DNA from: Astragalus membranaceus
Taxonomy: Eukaryota > Streptophyta > Magnoliopsida > Fabales > Fabaceae
Length of the DNA stretch: 64,000 nucleotides
Assembly (NCBI GenBank): GCA_039519185.1
Contig: CM076851.1
Span: forward strand, 30,525,825-30,589,824
Reading direction: 5' to 3'
The notes beneath the pieces are model-generated. The model was given only the letters and a program-made list of their open reading frames with translations, ran no database searches and was not told where the DNA came from. Positions within the stretch are counted from its first letter, which is position 1; each line of letters opens with the position of its first letter. Shown in pieces: positions 46,901-59,697 of the stretch. A program made the translations under genes and the position numbers.

Positions 46901-46953
46901 ATTTTTGTTTGAAAAAAGATTTTGACTTGGGCGGACAAAATTAGGGTATGACA

Positions 46954-47325
46954 GTGTATGAATTCTCTATTTCTCATGTTTAATGCTTTGCCTATTGGCA
47001 TGAATCACCTAAGGGATTAGGGTTTCTCATTAGGAAAAAGGGGTTTTGAGGCAAGGGATTGTCCTTAACCTAATTTAGTGAATTGAATCGGATAACCTGG
47101 ATAATTACTTTGATATTGGTTGAAGGTCTTATAATAGCAGAGGGGGGATGAGTCAATCCTTAATAACTTGCCTATTGATAATAAATCACTTTTATCTCAA
47201 ATGTCTCGACTGAGAATTAATAACTTGCCTATTGATAATAAATCACAATCCCTGTGGACACAACCGGTTATTACCGTTATAACTATTACTTACAACGTTT
47301 CAGTACACTTGCTGAATCCTTAACA
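46954..47325 (+). repeat. 5' LTR of Athila-like element, piece 3
   Basis: Matches 58977-59374 and ends GCTGAATCCTTAACA. A segment near 47168-47190 differs from the 3' LTR: a copy of AATAACTTGCCTATTGATAA found 60 bp downstream replaces the original sequence. Confidence 0.86.
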
Positions 47326-47331
47326 AGTTTT

Positions 47332-47352
47332 TGGTGCCGTTGCTGGGGATTG
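47332..47352 (+). other. Primer-binding site (tRNA-Asp type) of the Athila-like element
   Basis: TGGTGCCGTTGCTGGGGATT matches the Athila tRNA-Asp primer site except for two C-to-T changes. It lies 6 bases after the LTR end. Confidence 0.8.
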
Positions 47353-48130
47353 TTGATTTCATTATTAACAAGGCAATGAGTTAATTCTTAGTTGTTTTTA
47401 TTTTTGTTTTATTTATTTCAGTATTTTATTTTGTTTTATATATTTAGATCCTTAGTTATTGTGTTGGACCTTTGACGGTTTGTTTAGTGTTTCAGTGAGC
47501 TGTTTAGGCAGAGGCAAAGTTCGAAAGAATTGTTGTTTGACCCCAAGATTGAAAGAACATAAAAGGCAAACCGGAAGAAGTTGATTTTTCATTTTGTTTG
47601 TACTGTTGTAATGACTTTTACAGTGATTATGATGCACCACAATCCTTGAACTCATTCTCTGTGGTGGTTGTTCAGTCTAACATGTTTTGCAGCTACCATA
47701 TGATTTCTTCCAAATTAGATTCTATCATCAGGTAGTGTCAGTGGTCGAGACAAAAGTTGAGGAAGATCTAAATCATCTGTGGGCAGGCTCTCGAAAGTTC
47801 ATCTCTTCACCAGCTGTGAGGTTTGAGCCGAAACACTTTATCATTACTTGTGTGTATATTCCTTGCTTGCATTAGTCTGCAGAACTTGAACTTGTACTTA
47901 ACTATCATGCATGTGATCTACATACACACTGAGGAAAAAAAAAATTGGAACCCCTGAGCCTTCAAGCCATCCAATAATTATTTATCCTTTGTTAGCCCCT
48001 CTGAGCCTAATTGTTTATTTTTATTTTTTCTGCAAATCATACGCCTAGTTTTTCTTAACTTGGAGTTAGGTAGACAAAAGAGTGTGAGTGGAAAAAATTC
48101 TAAGTTTGGGGTTGCTCATGGAATAGCAAC
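47353..48130. other. Athila-like internal region, left part
   Basis: No gag or pol domain. Short ORFs only. The last part (TCTAAGTTTGGGGTTG, about 48098-48113) resembles the stretch before the 3' LTR at 58180-58198. Confidence 0.6.
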
Positions 48131-50185
48131 TGTAACACCCCTTTTCTAATAACCTTACTATTTAATAAAATCAGAGTTTCTTTTTTTTTTTTGAAAACAA
48201 TCTAAGCGAGTGCTACACTTACTTCATTAAATCAACAACTTCAATTTTCATAGTTCGGTTAAAACCACAGGATACATAGCACCATGAAATACCGTTTAGT
48301 TCGCATCAACCAAATACAGTCACTACCGCAGCGGAATAATAACAAGTTCGAAAACAAAACCAATACAGCACCAATAATAGTCTAACAGCATAAAGACAAT
48401 AACACATAAGCATAAGACGCCCCCCCGGTGCTACGTATCAGAGCATGACACTTCCTACCAGACGAAGGCATAAGGGTAACCTTCACTCGTTATTACCTGC
48501 ACGTTGCCGACATAAGAAGCAACATAAAAGCAGTAGGGTGAGTCTCTTTTCATAATTAATAACATATGGAAATAAGCACTGCATAGGAAAAGGTAACTAG
48601 GCACACCGATTCACAACAATGGCGACAACCACATCAAAATTACATTTCCAAACAACACTACATAATATATGGTTATGCATGAAATGCAACCCAAACTCCA
48701 CGGGCACATGCATGTCGAATCCGTCACCAAATACAAATAGGCCGTAGCCTCTGCTCACCAAATAAAATTAGGCCGAAGCCTCTGCTCACCAATAATGCAC
48801 ATGTTTCATGAGATGCTATGGAAATGCACCACAACACACCACACAATTCATTAATTCACCATTTAATCAACTCACCATTTTTATTCATATTCTCACCATT
48901 GTATTAATCAGCTCACCAATTAAAATTAGGCCGAAGCCTCTGCTCACCAATCACACCATAATACACTCACCAACTCAACCCACCACTCACACCAACACCA
49001 ACTTCAATTAGGCCAATTTAGGATTTGACACGACATAGGGAAAGTGAATAAAAATTGAAATTAGACACCTTGAACAACTTCAGACCAGAACCACCAGTAT
49101 CAATTTTCGCAAAATGAACAACAGAAGGTTGGGACCCTTGGCGCCCATGGCACAAGGAACACGGCCAAATTTTGACCCAACACCTGAAACTGACTCTTTT
49201 TGTGCCCAGGAACTCCCATACCAAATTTGAAAGCAAACCGAGCATCCAATCTCCGGGACCCTCGGCTCCCATGATGCCTAGACACGAGCAACACAATTCT
49301 GCAACACAGTGGTGCAGACAAGGGAACCCGGCGCCCAGTGTCTAGACACAGAACCAGACACAGGCAACACAGACACAGCACATGGGCGCCTGGTTCCCAG
49401 GAGCTAGACACAGACTTAGACAGAATTTCCAGCAACACTCAAACTCCCTAGGAGCCTAAAGAGCCAACCAAATTCGAGTTCCTCACCACCAAAAATTCCC
49501 AAATTAAATCTCCAACCTTAATTTATCAATATAAGACTGACCATCATGTTTTTCACCAAAATTCCTTCAGTCATAACATCAAACCCCTAGCATGCACATT
49601 GCGCACCATATTCAATTTAACACCAATTAAACACAATTTTGCACAATTCAATTTCAGTATAGCAACAACATTATGATACACAATTCATTCAATAAAATCA
49701 TTCTAAAACCTAACCCTAGACAATACTCATCACATAAGCTATTAAAGATAAAAAGAGGACCCCCTAACCTCTTAGAAGTCGAAATTACTAGGCAATGCTC
49801 CAAGGAATTGCAAGACACCAACAAGCTTTTCCTCCTCCTTGAGTGCTCCACGAAACTCCTCTCCCTTTCCTCTTGCAAGTCGCGACTTCCTCTTCTCACT
49901 CTCTCTCTTTTTACGTTTTCTTTTCTTTCTTTTTCACAATTCAGTAAAATGAAAAACTAACTCATAAGACCCCTAGTGAGTCGAATTCTATGACTAGTCA
50001 ATGGGTCACGGGCCTAATTGTGGATCACGGGCCCTTATTCGCACCACTTAATTCGTGACAACACCTCCTAAACAAATAAAAAAAAAATTAAATTAAATTC
50101 TGAATTAGTTAATTAAATTAAATAAATATTGTAAGCCTTAAATAACTTAATTAAATAAATAATTAAATTATTTTGGGGCGTTACA
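48131..50185 (-). repeat. 3' LTR of the coding Tekay element
   Basis: 2055 bp, TGTAACACCCC...GGGGCGTTACA on the plus strand. Compared with the other LTR it lacks 505 bp at 49094-49099, where a single CCAGTA remains. Confidence 0.9.
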
Positions 50186-50197
50186 ATTCTCCCCCAC

Positions 50198-53100
50198 TTA
50201 GAATATTTCGTCCTCGAAATTACCTGAATCAAACAACTCCGGATATGCTTCCCGCATCTTACTCTCCAGCTCCCAAGTCATACTCTCACCAGCAGCTCCT
50301 AGCCACACCACTTTCACCAAAGGAATTTCCTTCCCTCTCAGAGTCTTCACTTCTCTATCTTCAATTCGCACAGGCATAGTCTCCACAGTGAGATTATCCC
50401 GTACCTCTACTTCATCCATCTGAATCACATGAGACGGGTCCGGAACATACTTTCGAAGCTGTGACACGTGAAACACGTCATGAAAGTTCGAAAGATTAGG
50501 CGGCAAGGCCACCCTATAGGCAACACTTCCCACCCTCTCCGTAATCTGATACGGACCAATGAAACGGGGAGTTAACTTCTTTGATTTCAAGGCACGCCCA
50601 ACACCAGTCACCGGAGTGACTCTCAGAAACACATGATCACCGGCCTGAAACTCTAAATCCTTCCTTCTCTTATCATGATAGCTCTTTTGTCGACTCTGCG
50701 ACGCTTTCATCTTCTCACGGATTAGTTTTACCTTCTCAGTTGTTTCTCGCACAATCTCAGGCCCCAATACTGCACTCTCTCCAGATTCATACCAACATAA
50801 CGGAGTCCTACATCTCCGACCATACAACGCCTCAAACGGTGCCATTCCAATACTAGAATGAAAACTGTTATTGTAGGTGAACTCTAACAACGGAAGATGG
50901 GAATCCCATGAACCTCCCTGCTCGAGAACACATGCCCTCAACAAGTCCTCTAACGACTGAATAGTCCTCTCCGTCTGACCATCTGTCTGCGGATGATAAG
51001 CGGAGCTCAACCTCAACTTAGAACCCAAAGCTTCTTGCAAACTTTTCCAAAATTCAGAAGTGAATCTTGGATCTCTATCAGATACAATACTAAGCGGAAC
51101 GCCATGCAACTTCACAATTGTCTTGATGTATATCTCTGCTAACTTCGGGACTGGATAAGTAATATTAATTGGTAAGAAGTGAGCAGACTTTGTCAGCCTA
51201 TCCACAACCACCCATATAGCATCAAATCCTCTCACGGTTCTAGGTAAACTAGTCACAAAGTTCATGGAAATGCTATCCCATTTCCATTCCGGAATCTCCA
51301 ATGGTTGCATCAACCCCGCGGGCTTCTGATGCTCAATCTTAGACTTCTGACAAGTCAGACAAGAATACACAAACTGAGCCACGTCCTTCTTCATACCAGG
51401 CCACCAGAACAACTTCTTCAAATCTTGGTACATTTTCGTAGCCCCTGGATGAATACTCAACTTGCTCCTATGGCTCTCCTCAAGAATCATTCTCTTCATC
51501 TCAGCATCATCAGGAATGCAGATCCTATCCCTGAATCTCAATACACCTTGGGAATCCAACTTGAAATCCCCATTCACAGCTTGATCATTCACAACTAACA
51601 AGTCCACCAACTTTACATCTGACTTTTGGGCTTCTCGAATACTAACCAAAAATTCATTGCCAATCTTCAACATTCCCAATTTGACACTCCGCGGTGTCAC
51701 TTCGCAAACTAGACTCATATCCCGGAATTGCTCAATCAGATCTAATTCTTTCACCATCATAGCCGACATATGCAAGCTCTTCCGACTTAAAGCATCAGCC
51801 ACGACATTAGCTTTGCCGGGGTGATAGTTCAAGCCGAAATCATAATCCTTCAGCAATTCTAACCAACGTCTCTGTCTCATATTCAGCTCCTTCTGATCGA
51901 ACAAGTATTTCAAACTCTTATGGTCACTAAACACCTCAAATCTAGTGCCATACAGATAGTGCCTCCAAATTTTCAGCACAAACACAATTGCAGCTAGCTC
52001 CAAATCATGAGTAGGGTAGTTCTTCTCATGGGTCCTCAACTGTCTAGACGCATAAGCTACTACCTTACCCTCTTGCATTAACACGCCTCCCAAACCCATC
52101 TTGGACGCATCACAATATACTACAAACGGTTGATCCGGAACAGGCAAAGTCAAAACGGGCGATGTTGTCAACCTCTTCTTCAACTCATTGAAGCTCTCCT
52201 CACAGCGAGATCCCACACAAATGCTTTTCCCTTACACGTCAATTGAGTCAACGGAAGGGCCAACTTCGAGAAACCTTCAATAAATCTCCTGTAATAACCA
52301 GCTAATCCCAAGAAGATTCTAATCTCTGTAACTGACTTTGGGCTCTCCCATTGCAACACAGCATCAATCTTGGCTGGATCCACGGCTATACCATTACCAG
52401 AGATAATATGACCAAGGAAACCTACTTCACTCAGCCAGAACTCACACTTAGACAACTTTGCATACAATTTCTTTTCTTTCAACACTTCTAGTACTAACCT
52501 CAAATGTTCTGCATGCTCCTCTTCCGTCTTAGAATACACCAGAATGTCGTCAATAAACACAACTACAAATCGATCCAAGTAACTATGGAAGGTACGATTC
52601 ATGTACTCCATAAACACTCCCGGCGCGTTGGTAACACCAAACGGCATCACAGAATATTCATAGTGCCCATATCTCGTTCTGAAAGCTGTCTTCTGTATGT
52701 CTTCATCCTTTACCTTGATCTGGTGATAACCCGACCTCAAATCGATTTTGCTAAACACTTTAGCACCTACCAACTGGTCCATCAAATCATCAATTCTGGG
52801 AAGCGGATACCTGTTCTTTATTGTCACCTTGTTCAATTGCCTATAATCGACACAAAGTCTCATACTCCCATCCTTCTTTTTCACTAACAATACCGGAGCA
52901 CCCCATGGTGACACACTTGGCCTTACAAATTTCTTCTCAAGTAGATCTTCTAATTGCTTTTTCAATTCAGACAACTCTGAGGCTGACATTCGGTACAGTG
53001 CCATAGACACAGGCCTAGTACCAGGTATAAGATCAATAGCAAACTCAACCTCCCTTTCTGGCGGAACACTTGGAATTTCATCCGGGAACACTTCAGGAAA

Positions 53101-54561
53101 CTCACACACTACTTGTACCCCTTCAATGATCGCCTGATTCTCAGCAGACAATGACGCCATCAAAGCAAACAGATGAACTCCCCCTTTCATTACCTTATGC
53201 AGTTGACCAGCAGGCAACAAAACGGATTCTTCTTCTTCGGGAGGAAGGAAACTCACAGATTTTCGAAAACAATTAATATGCACATGGTTAACTACTAACC
53301 AGTCCATACCAAGAATGACATCCAACCCTCCCAACGGCAAACAAATAAGGTCAACAAGGAAATCTCTGCCGAAGATTGACAGAGGGCACTTAGCACACAC
53401 AAGAGAGGTAGTTACTGAACCCTTAGCTGGAGTGTCAATAACCATCTCCCTCATCATAGAAGACAAAGCAAGGTCCAATTTCTTAGCACATAAAGCAGCA
53501 ATAAATGAATGCGTGGCACCAGTATCAATAATAGCAATCAAAGGAATATCATTAATAAAACATGTACCTCTAATCTCATTAGTATCCTCTGATCCTGCGA
53601 GAGCAAACACTTTTCCACTGAACTTCTCTTTCTTCGGCTTAGTACACTTGGTACTAATATGACCTACTTCCCCACAGTTGTAGCACACCACATCCCTTTT
53701 CTCACATTTGGCAGCTACATGACCTTCCTTACCGCACTTGAAACATTTATTATCCGAGCAGTCAAAACTCTTATGGCCCGGCATGCCACACCTGTAGCAC
53801 ACAACCTTCGCAGGGGCATCTCCCCCACTTGGTTTCTTATTATCAGCATACCTCTGCTTACCCTTACCAGCCGGAACCTCATATGGCTTACCCCGGTTCT
53901 GAAATTTACCCCTCTGATCTCTCATGACCTTGGAGTGAGAATTACTATCATCTTCGAATATCCTGCAACTGTCAATTAAATCAGCGAATACCCGAATCTT
54001 CTGGTACCCTACAGCTTTCTTTATATCAGCCCTCAGTCCATTCTCAAACTTAATACATTTTGAAAATTCAGAATCAGCATCAGCATAATGGGGGTAAAAC
54101 TTAGCCAATTCAGTGAACTTGGCAGCATACTCTGTTACTGACATGCTTCCTTGCTTTAGCTCAAGGAATTCTATTTCTTTCTTACCTCTCACATCTTCTG
54201 GAAAATACTTCCGTAAGAACTCTCTACGGAAAATAGCCCAAGTTATCTCCTCATTAGCAGTTTCTAATCTCTGCCTAACCTCCATCCACCAATCATCAGC
54301 TTCTTCTGCCAGCGTATGGGTACCATACCTGACCTTCTGCGCATCATTACAATCCATGACCCGAAATATCCTTTCAATCTCTTTCAGCCATGCTAGAGCA
54401 CCATCTGGATTGTACTTGCCCTTAAAGACGGGTGGATTCTCCCTCTGGAACGTGGCTAAACTGCGAGTCCCAGCATTTTCAGCACCATTTTGCTGGTTCC
54501 CAACAGCCTGAGCCATAGCCTGCAGAGCAGCAGCAAGAGCAGCGTCGTTTCTCCCAGCCAT
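50198..54561 (-). pseudogene. Tekay Gag-Pol polyprotein, one frameshift
   Basis: Start ATG at 54561 (MAGRNDAALAAALQAMAQ). Order: gag (about 35-200); three CCHC knuckles (CYRCGMPGHKSFDC, CFKCGKEGHVAAKC, CYNCGEVGHISTKC); protease with IIDTGATHSF; RT with VFIDDILVYS; a single-base deletion at about 52205-52213 that moves the frame; then RNase H (VVYCDASKMGLGGVL), integrase HHCC (CLTCQKSK), core with SDRDPRF and TDGQTERT, and a chromodomain (VKVVWLGAAGESMTWELE). In the core the first catalytic Asp, normally in the motif MDF, is Asn here (SISMNFVTSLP, codon at 51260-51262). Both lesions should abolish movement. Confidence 0.94.
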
Positions 54562-54664
54562 TTCAAATTATCACTGCAGCACAAACAGAAATTTAGAACT
54601 AATCTAACAATTCCTATTTGTCATAAGACACTATGACAGGACGACTTGGCCGGACAGACCGAAC

Positions 54665-54677
54665 TGCTCTGATACCA
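54665..54677 (-). other. Primer-binding site (tRNA-iMet) of the coding Tekay element
   Basis: The plus strand TGCTCTGATACCA is the complement of TGGTATCAGAGCA, four bases from the LTR end at 54682. Confidence 0.88.
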
Positions 54678-54681
54678 CTAA

Positions 54682-57030
54682 TGTAACACCCCTTTTCTAA
54701 TAACCTTACTATTTAATAAAATCAGAGTTTCTTTTTTTTTTTTGAAAACAATCTAAGCGAGTGCTACACTTACTTCATTAAATCAACAACTTCAATTTTC
54801 ATAGTTCGGTTAAAACCACAAGATACATAGCACCATGAAATACCGTTTAGTTCGCATCAACCAAATACAGTCACTACCGCAGCGGAATAATAACAAGTTC
54901 GAAAACAAAACCAATACAGCACCAATAATAGTCTAACAGCATAAAGACAATAACACATAAGCATAAGACGCCCCCCCCCCCCCCCGGTGCTACGTATCAG
55001 AGCATGACACTTCCTACCAGACGAAGGCATAAGGGTAACCTTCACTCGTTATTACCTGCACGTTGCCGACATAAGAAGCAACATAAAAGCAGTAGGGTGA
55101 GTCTCTTTTCATAATTAATAACATATGGAAATAAGCACTGCATAGGAAAAGGTAACTAGGCACACCGATTCACAACAATGGCGACAACCACATCAAAATT
55201 ACATTTCCAAACAACACTACATAATATATGGTTATGCATGAAATGCAACCCAAACTCCACGGGCACATGCATGTCGAATCCGTCACCAAATACAAATAGG
55301 CCGTAGCCTCTGCTCACCAAATAAAATTAGGCCGAAGCCTCTGCTCACCAATAATGCACATGTTTCATGAGATGCTATGGAAATGCACCACAACACACCA
55401 CACAATTCATTAATTCACCATTTAATCAACTCACCATTTTTATTCATATTCTCACCATTGTATTAATCAGCTCACCAATTAAAATTAGGCCGAAGCCTCT
55501 TCTCACCAATCAGACCATAATACACTCACCAACTCAACCCACCACTCACACCAACACCAATTTCAATTAGGCCAATTTAGGATTTGACACGACATAGGGA
55601 AAGTGAATAAAAATTGAAATTAGACACCTTGAACAACTTCAGACCAGAACCACCAGTAAAATAACTCATTTTTGCATAAAACCAGAATATTTGGATAGAC
55701 ACTGAAATTAGCTTCGAAACGCATTTTGAACCGTTAAATTTGGATAACCGGGTCAAAAGTTACATTAAAAACAAGTTTGGGAAAATTTGGGCAACATCCT
55801 GATTTTGGCGCCCAGCAAAACTGGCGCAGGGCGCCTAGCGCCCAGGCACATGATTGGCGCAAGAAAACTGGCGCAGGACGCCTAGCGCCCAGACACAGGC
55901 GCAGGAAAAACTGGCGCAGGGAACACAGCGCCCATGCATAAGGCGCCTTGGCAAAACACGCAAGAAAGCTCTTTTAACTTCGAAATTTGTTTTACACGAG
56001 CCAAATACTTAGAATATGGGAACCCAACAAAATTTTTGGCAAAATGTGACACGCATCTTTGGCGCCCATGGACTAGGCGCCTAAGGCCAGGACAGACCAC
56101 AACTCCTATGACTCCAAAATTTATTTTGCACGAGCCATTTAACTTGGACATGAAAACCCAGTATCAATTTTCGCAAAATGAACAACAGAAGGTTGGGACC
56201 CTTGGCGCCCATGGCACAAGGAACACGGCCAAATTTTGACCCAACACCTGAAACTGAATCTTTTTGTGCCCAGGAACTCCCATACCAAATTTGAAAGCAA
56301 ACCGAGCATCCAATCTCCGGGACCCTCGGCTCCCATGATGCCTAGACACGAGCAACACAATTCTGCAACACAGTGGCGCAGACAAGGGAACCCGGCGCCC
56401 AGTGTCTAGACACAGAACCAGACACAGGCAACACAGACACAGCACATGGGCGCCTGGTTCCCAGGAGCTAGACACAGACTTAGACAGAATTTCCAGCAAC
56501 ACCCAAACTCCCTAGGAGCCTAAAGAGCCAACCAAATTCGAGTTCCTCACCACCAAAAATTCCCAAATTAAATCTCCAACCTTAATTTATCAATATAAGA
56601 CTGACCATCATGTTTTTCACCAAAATTCCTTCAGTCATAACATCAAACCCCTAGCATGCACATTACGCACCATATTCAATTTAACACCAATTAAACACAA
56701 TTTTGCACAATTCAATTTCAGTATAGCAACAACATTATGATACACAATTCATTCAATAAAATCATTCTAAAACCTAACCCTAGACAATACTCATCACATA
56801 AGCTATTAAAGATAAAAAGAGGACCCCCTAACCTCTTAGAAGTCGAAATTACTAGGCAAGGCTCCAAGGAATTGCAAGACACCAACAAGCTTTTCCTCCT
56901 CCTTGAGTGCTCCACGAAACTCCTCTCCCTTTCCTCTTGCAAGTCGCGACTTCCTCTTCTCACTCTCTCTTTTTACGTTTTCTTTTCTTTCTTTTTCACA
57001 ATTCAGTAAAATGAAAAACTAACTCATAAG
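54682..57030 (-). repeat. 5' LTR of the coding Tekay element, outer end missing
   Basis: It matches 48131-49970, with an extra 505 bp (55659-56163) rich in GGCGCC/GCGCCC words. It stops at ACTCATAAG (57030); the last roughly 215 bp of the partner LTR are absent and Athila-like sequence follows. Confidence 0.9.
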
Positions 57031-58198
57031 AGAAAGGAACATACAAAGAAAAAGAAAATATATATATATATATATACATATACACAAAAATTTATACATA
57101 TGTGATTTATCCTTCTCTTGTGGAATGCTTATGGGAAATTGGTGAGTAAGTGAGAGTGTTTGAAATTCACAAAGAGAAAAGTAGGCCTAACTCCAAGTTT
57201 GTAACCTACTTATCCAAACATTATCCACCCTTACCTAAGCCCTGTTATAACCCGAAAGTCCTCAAATAGTGTGTATGCATTTCATGTGTATAGATTTGTA
57301 TAGAACTTGTTCAAGCCTATCAAACGATGATGCAGGTATTGTGAATTGAGTGAATACCCTAAACACCTCAAAGAGAGAAACAGTAGTGAGATGTGTGAAA
57401 AAGAGAGGACTTGAGATGGCTTGCCTGCTTATGATCTTGTGTTTTCCAATTCAATTGTCTTGTCACTATATTAGGTTGGATGATATTTTCTAATGTGTTG
57501 AAGGGTCTATTGGTATGTGAAATATGTGAAAGCTGAATATCAAATTGCCACAGCCTGAATTGGGTGATTGCTTGAGGACAAGCAAAAAATTCTAGTTTGG
57601 GGTTGAGGTATACAAGAGAAAGGAACATACAAAGAAAAAGGAAAAAAAAAGAAAAATATATATATATATACATATACACAAAAATTTATACATATGTGAT
57701 TTATCCTTCTCTTGTGGAATGCTTATGGGAAATTGGTGAGTAAGTGAGAGTGTTTGAAATTGACAAGAGAAAAGTAGGCCTAACTCCAAGTTTGTAACCT
57801 ACTTATGCAAACATTATCCACCCTTACCTAAGCCCCGTTATAACCCGAAAGTCCTCAAATAGTGTGTATGCATTTCATGTGTATAGATTTGTATAGAACT
57901 TGTTCAAGCCTATCAAACGATGATGCAGGTATTGTGAATTGAGTGAATACCCTAAACACCTCAAAGAGAGAAACAGTAGTGAGATGTGTGAAAAAGAGAG
58001 GACTTGAGATGGCTTGCCTGCTTATGATCTTGTGTTTTCCAATTCAATTGTCTTGTCACTATATTAGGTTGGATGATATTTTCTGATGTGTTGAAGGATC
58101 TATTGGTATGTGAAATATGTGAAAGCTGAATATCAAATTGCCACAGCCTGAATTGGGTGATTGCTTGAGGACAAGCAAAAAATCCAAGTTTGGGGTTG
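57031..58198 (+). repeat. Tandem duplication of Athila-like internal 3' region
   Basis: A unit starting AGAAAGGAACATACAAAG occurs at 57031 and again at 57617 (period 586 bp). The second copy runs into the 3' LTR. Copies differ by few substitutions and by (TA)n length. No coding domain; the end (AAGTTTGGGGTTG) is where a polypurine tract would be expected. Confidence 0.85.
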
Positions 58199-59374
58199 TG
58201 ATGACTCATCATCATATGTATATTTTCGCTCAGTTTACAACCGAAATGTCGGTGATTTTATGTTTGATTTAGCCAATAGTTTGGATTTTGGCATAATTTT
58301 AGTTCTATGTAATAAGTGCGGAGTTGTAACAAAATGCATGAGAAATCCTTCAATTTGATGTGGCGTCTACTAGCGAACCAGACACTTGCCTAGTGACGAA
58401 ACGGAGAAAAGAAGGAAGGAAAAAGATCGGACAGCTTTCGCACCAGCAGCCAAGAACGGTCGCGCCACAACCAAGCTTTTCAGCAGGAGGCCGCGACGCG
58501 ACCAGCTCGCATCGCGAGGCGATGGTTGGCCGAAGGTTTGGTTAAATTATGCAATTTTGCGTTTTTGAAATTCTCGTTGGCTTGGGAGCTGTTCTAGGGT
58601 TTGGAGGAGCAGTTGGAGGCGTTTTTGGGGGTCTTCCTACACCTTGGGAACAAGGGTTTGAAGTTTGTAATGGATCCATCTCTATGTAATCTTCTTCTAC
58701 TCTTTATTCTTATCCCTAAGATGCTCTGTAATTAGATAGTTTTGATTTGGGAGAGATGACTCTTCCTTAAACTAGTATGTGAATGCTTTGTTATGACCAA
58801 GTCAGTTATTATTCAATTTATCCAGTGCCTTTATCTCTATGCTTAATGCTTTACTCTTACACATGATAATTGTATTGATCTAGGTTTATGATCACCATAG
58901 GAATATGGGTTTGTATGCTTGAAATTGGGGATGTAGGTCACATATGCAATGATCATAGGAATATGGGATTGGTGTGTGAATTCTCTATTTCTCATGTTTA
59001 ATGCTTTGCCTATTGGCATGAATCACCTAAGGGATTAGGGTTTCTCATTAGGAAAAAGGGGTTTTGAGGCAAGGGATTGTCCTTAACCTAATTTAGTGAA
59101 TTGAATCGGATAACCTGGATAATTACTTTGATATTGGTTGAAGGTCATATAATAGCAGAGGGGGATGAGTCAATCCTTAATCACTTCTATCTTACTTTAT
59201 TTTATGAACGTTTTATTTCAATGTTACAATAAAATCACTTTTATCTCAAGTGTCTCGACTGAGAATTAATAACTTGCCTATTGATAATAAATCACAATCC
59301 CTATGGATACGACCGGTTCTTACCGTTATAACTATTACTTGCAACGTTTCAGTACACTTGCTGAATCCTTAACA
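58199..59374 (+). repeat. 3' LTR of the Athila-like element
   Basis: 1176 bp, complete, TGATGACTC...TTAACA, followed by TSD GAAGG (59375-59379). The CpG-rich patch GGCCGCGACGCGACC at about 58489-58503 is shared with the 5' LTR. Confidence 0.9.
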
Positions 59375-59697
59375 GAAGGGCCTACATATCCAAGACTTCT
59401 CGAAAACAGATTAAAGTTTATCAGATACAAAGACAAACAAAATACCTCGAGTTTAGACGCTTGGATCAAATGATGGTCTCCTTCGAATTATAATCACAAT
59501 GTCTCGGCTAGGCACGCTGAGATATTGATCCTGAAAAGTCACGAGACAAAAGATTTAGCATAAAGATAGCACACTTCCTTTGTACTAAAGGAGATATCAC
59601 AAAAGCACCATGTGAGGGAATAAAATGATGAGTGAAGTGATGGACTTAGCATAAAAAGAGATTGTGTGATGCATGATTGGTCCTCCCTTATCCACGG
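59375..59697. other. Outer Tat element 3' spacer
   Basis: Starts with the TSD copy GAAGG and leads to the 3' LTR. No coding sequence; no clean polypurine tract is visible before TGTTCTAGAC. Confidence 0.55.

Larger units (their letters stand above)
35631..46953 (-). mobile_element. Solo LTR of an Ogre/Tat-like element, split by another insertion
   Basis: Read on the minus strand it starts TGTCATACCCTAATTTTGTC and ends CGGGGTGCGACA. Near its end are GGGTGCTAATACCTTCCCC and TTGGTGGCGACTC, wording typical of Ogre/Tat LTR 3' ends. The TSD is GTGTG (35626-35630) versus GTGTA (46954-46958), one mismatch. Net length is about 3.47 kb after removing 36081-43929 and one copy of its TSD. No primer site or coding sequence follows, so it is a solo LTR. 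A minus-strand TATATAAG lies at about 45957-45964. A duplicated unit of about 130 bp is at 44052-44300. Confidence 0.78.
48131..57030 (-). mobile_element. Coding Tekay (Del) chromovirus, outer end of 5' LTR lost
   Basis: Minus-strand Ty3/gypsy element. The 3' LTR is 48131-50185, gag-pol 50198-54561, and the truncated 5' LTR 54682-57030. The primer site TGGTATCAGAGCA (complement at 54665-54677) and the polypurine tract (complement of 50186-50201) are in place. A C-terminal chromodomain marks the chromovirus branch; long LTRs starting TGTAAC.CCCC fit Tekay. Because the outer 5' LTR end is missing, no TSD can be read. Confidence 0.93.
26026..59374 (+). mobile_element. Non-autonomous Athila-like LTR element, hit by three insertions
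   Basis: The 3' LTR is intact (58199-59374). The 5' LTR is the same sequence in three pieces (26026-26285, 35108-35630, 46954-47325). A 5-bp TSD, GAAGG, flanks the whole. Directly after the 5' LTR a primer-binding site matches tRNA-Asp in the Athila style (TGGTGCCGTTGCTGGGGATT). Net internal sequence is only about 2 kb without gag or pol, so it depended on other elements for movement. Confidence 0.88.

Noticed and set aside
49018..49438. Minus-strand 92- and 112-codon ORFs repeated at 56139-56502
   Set aside because: LTR duplication explains the conservation; they are Cys/Leu-rich low-information frames in non-coding LTR.
50173..54511. Plus-strand ORFs of 60-132 codons opposite the Tekay gag-pol
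   Set aside because: They are shadows of the minus-strand polyprotein.
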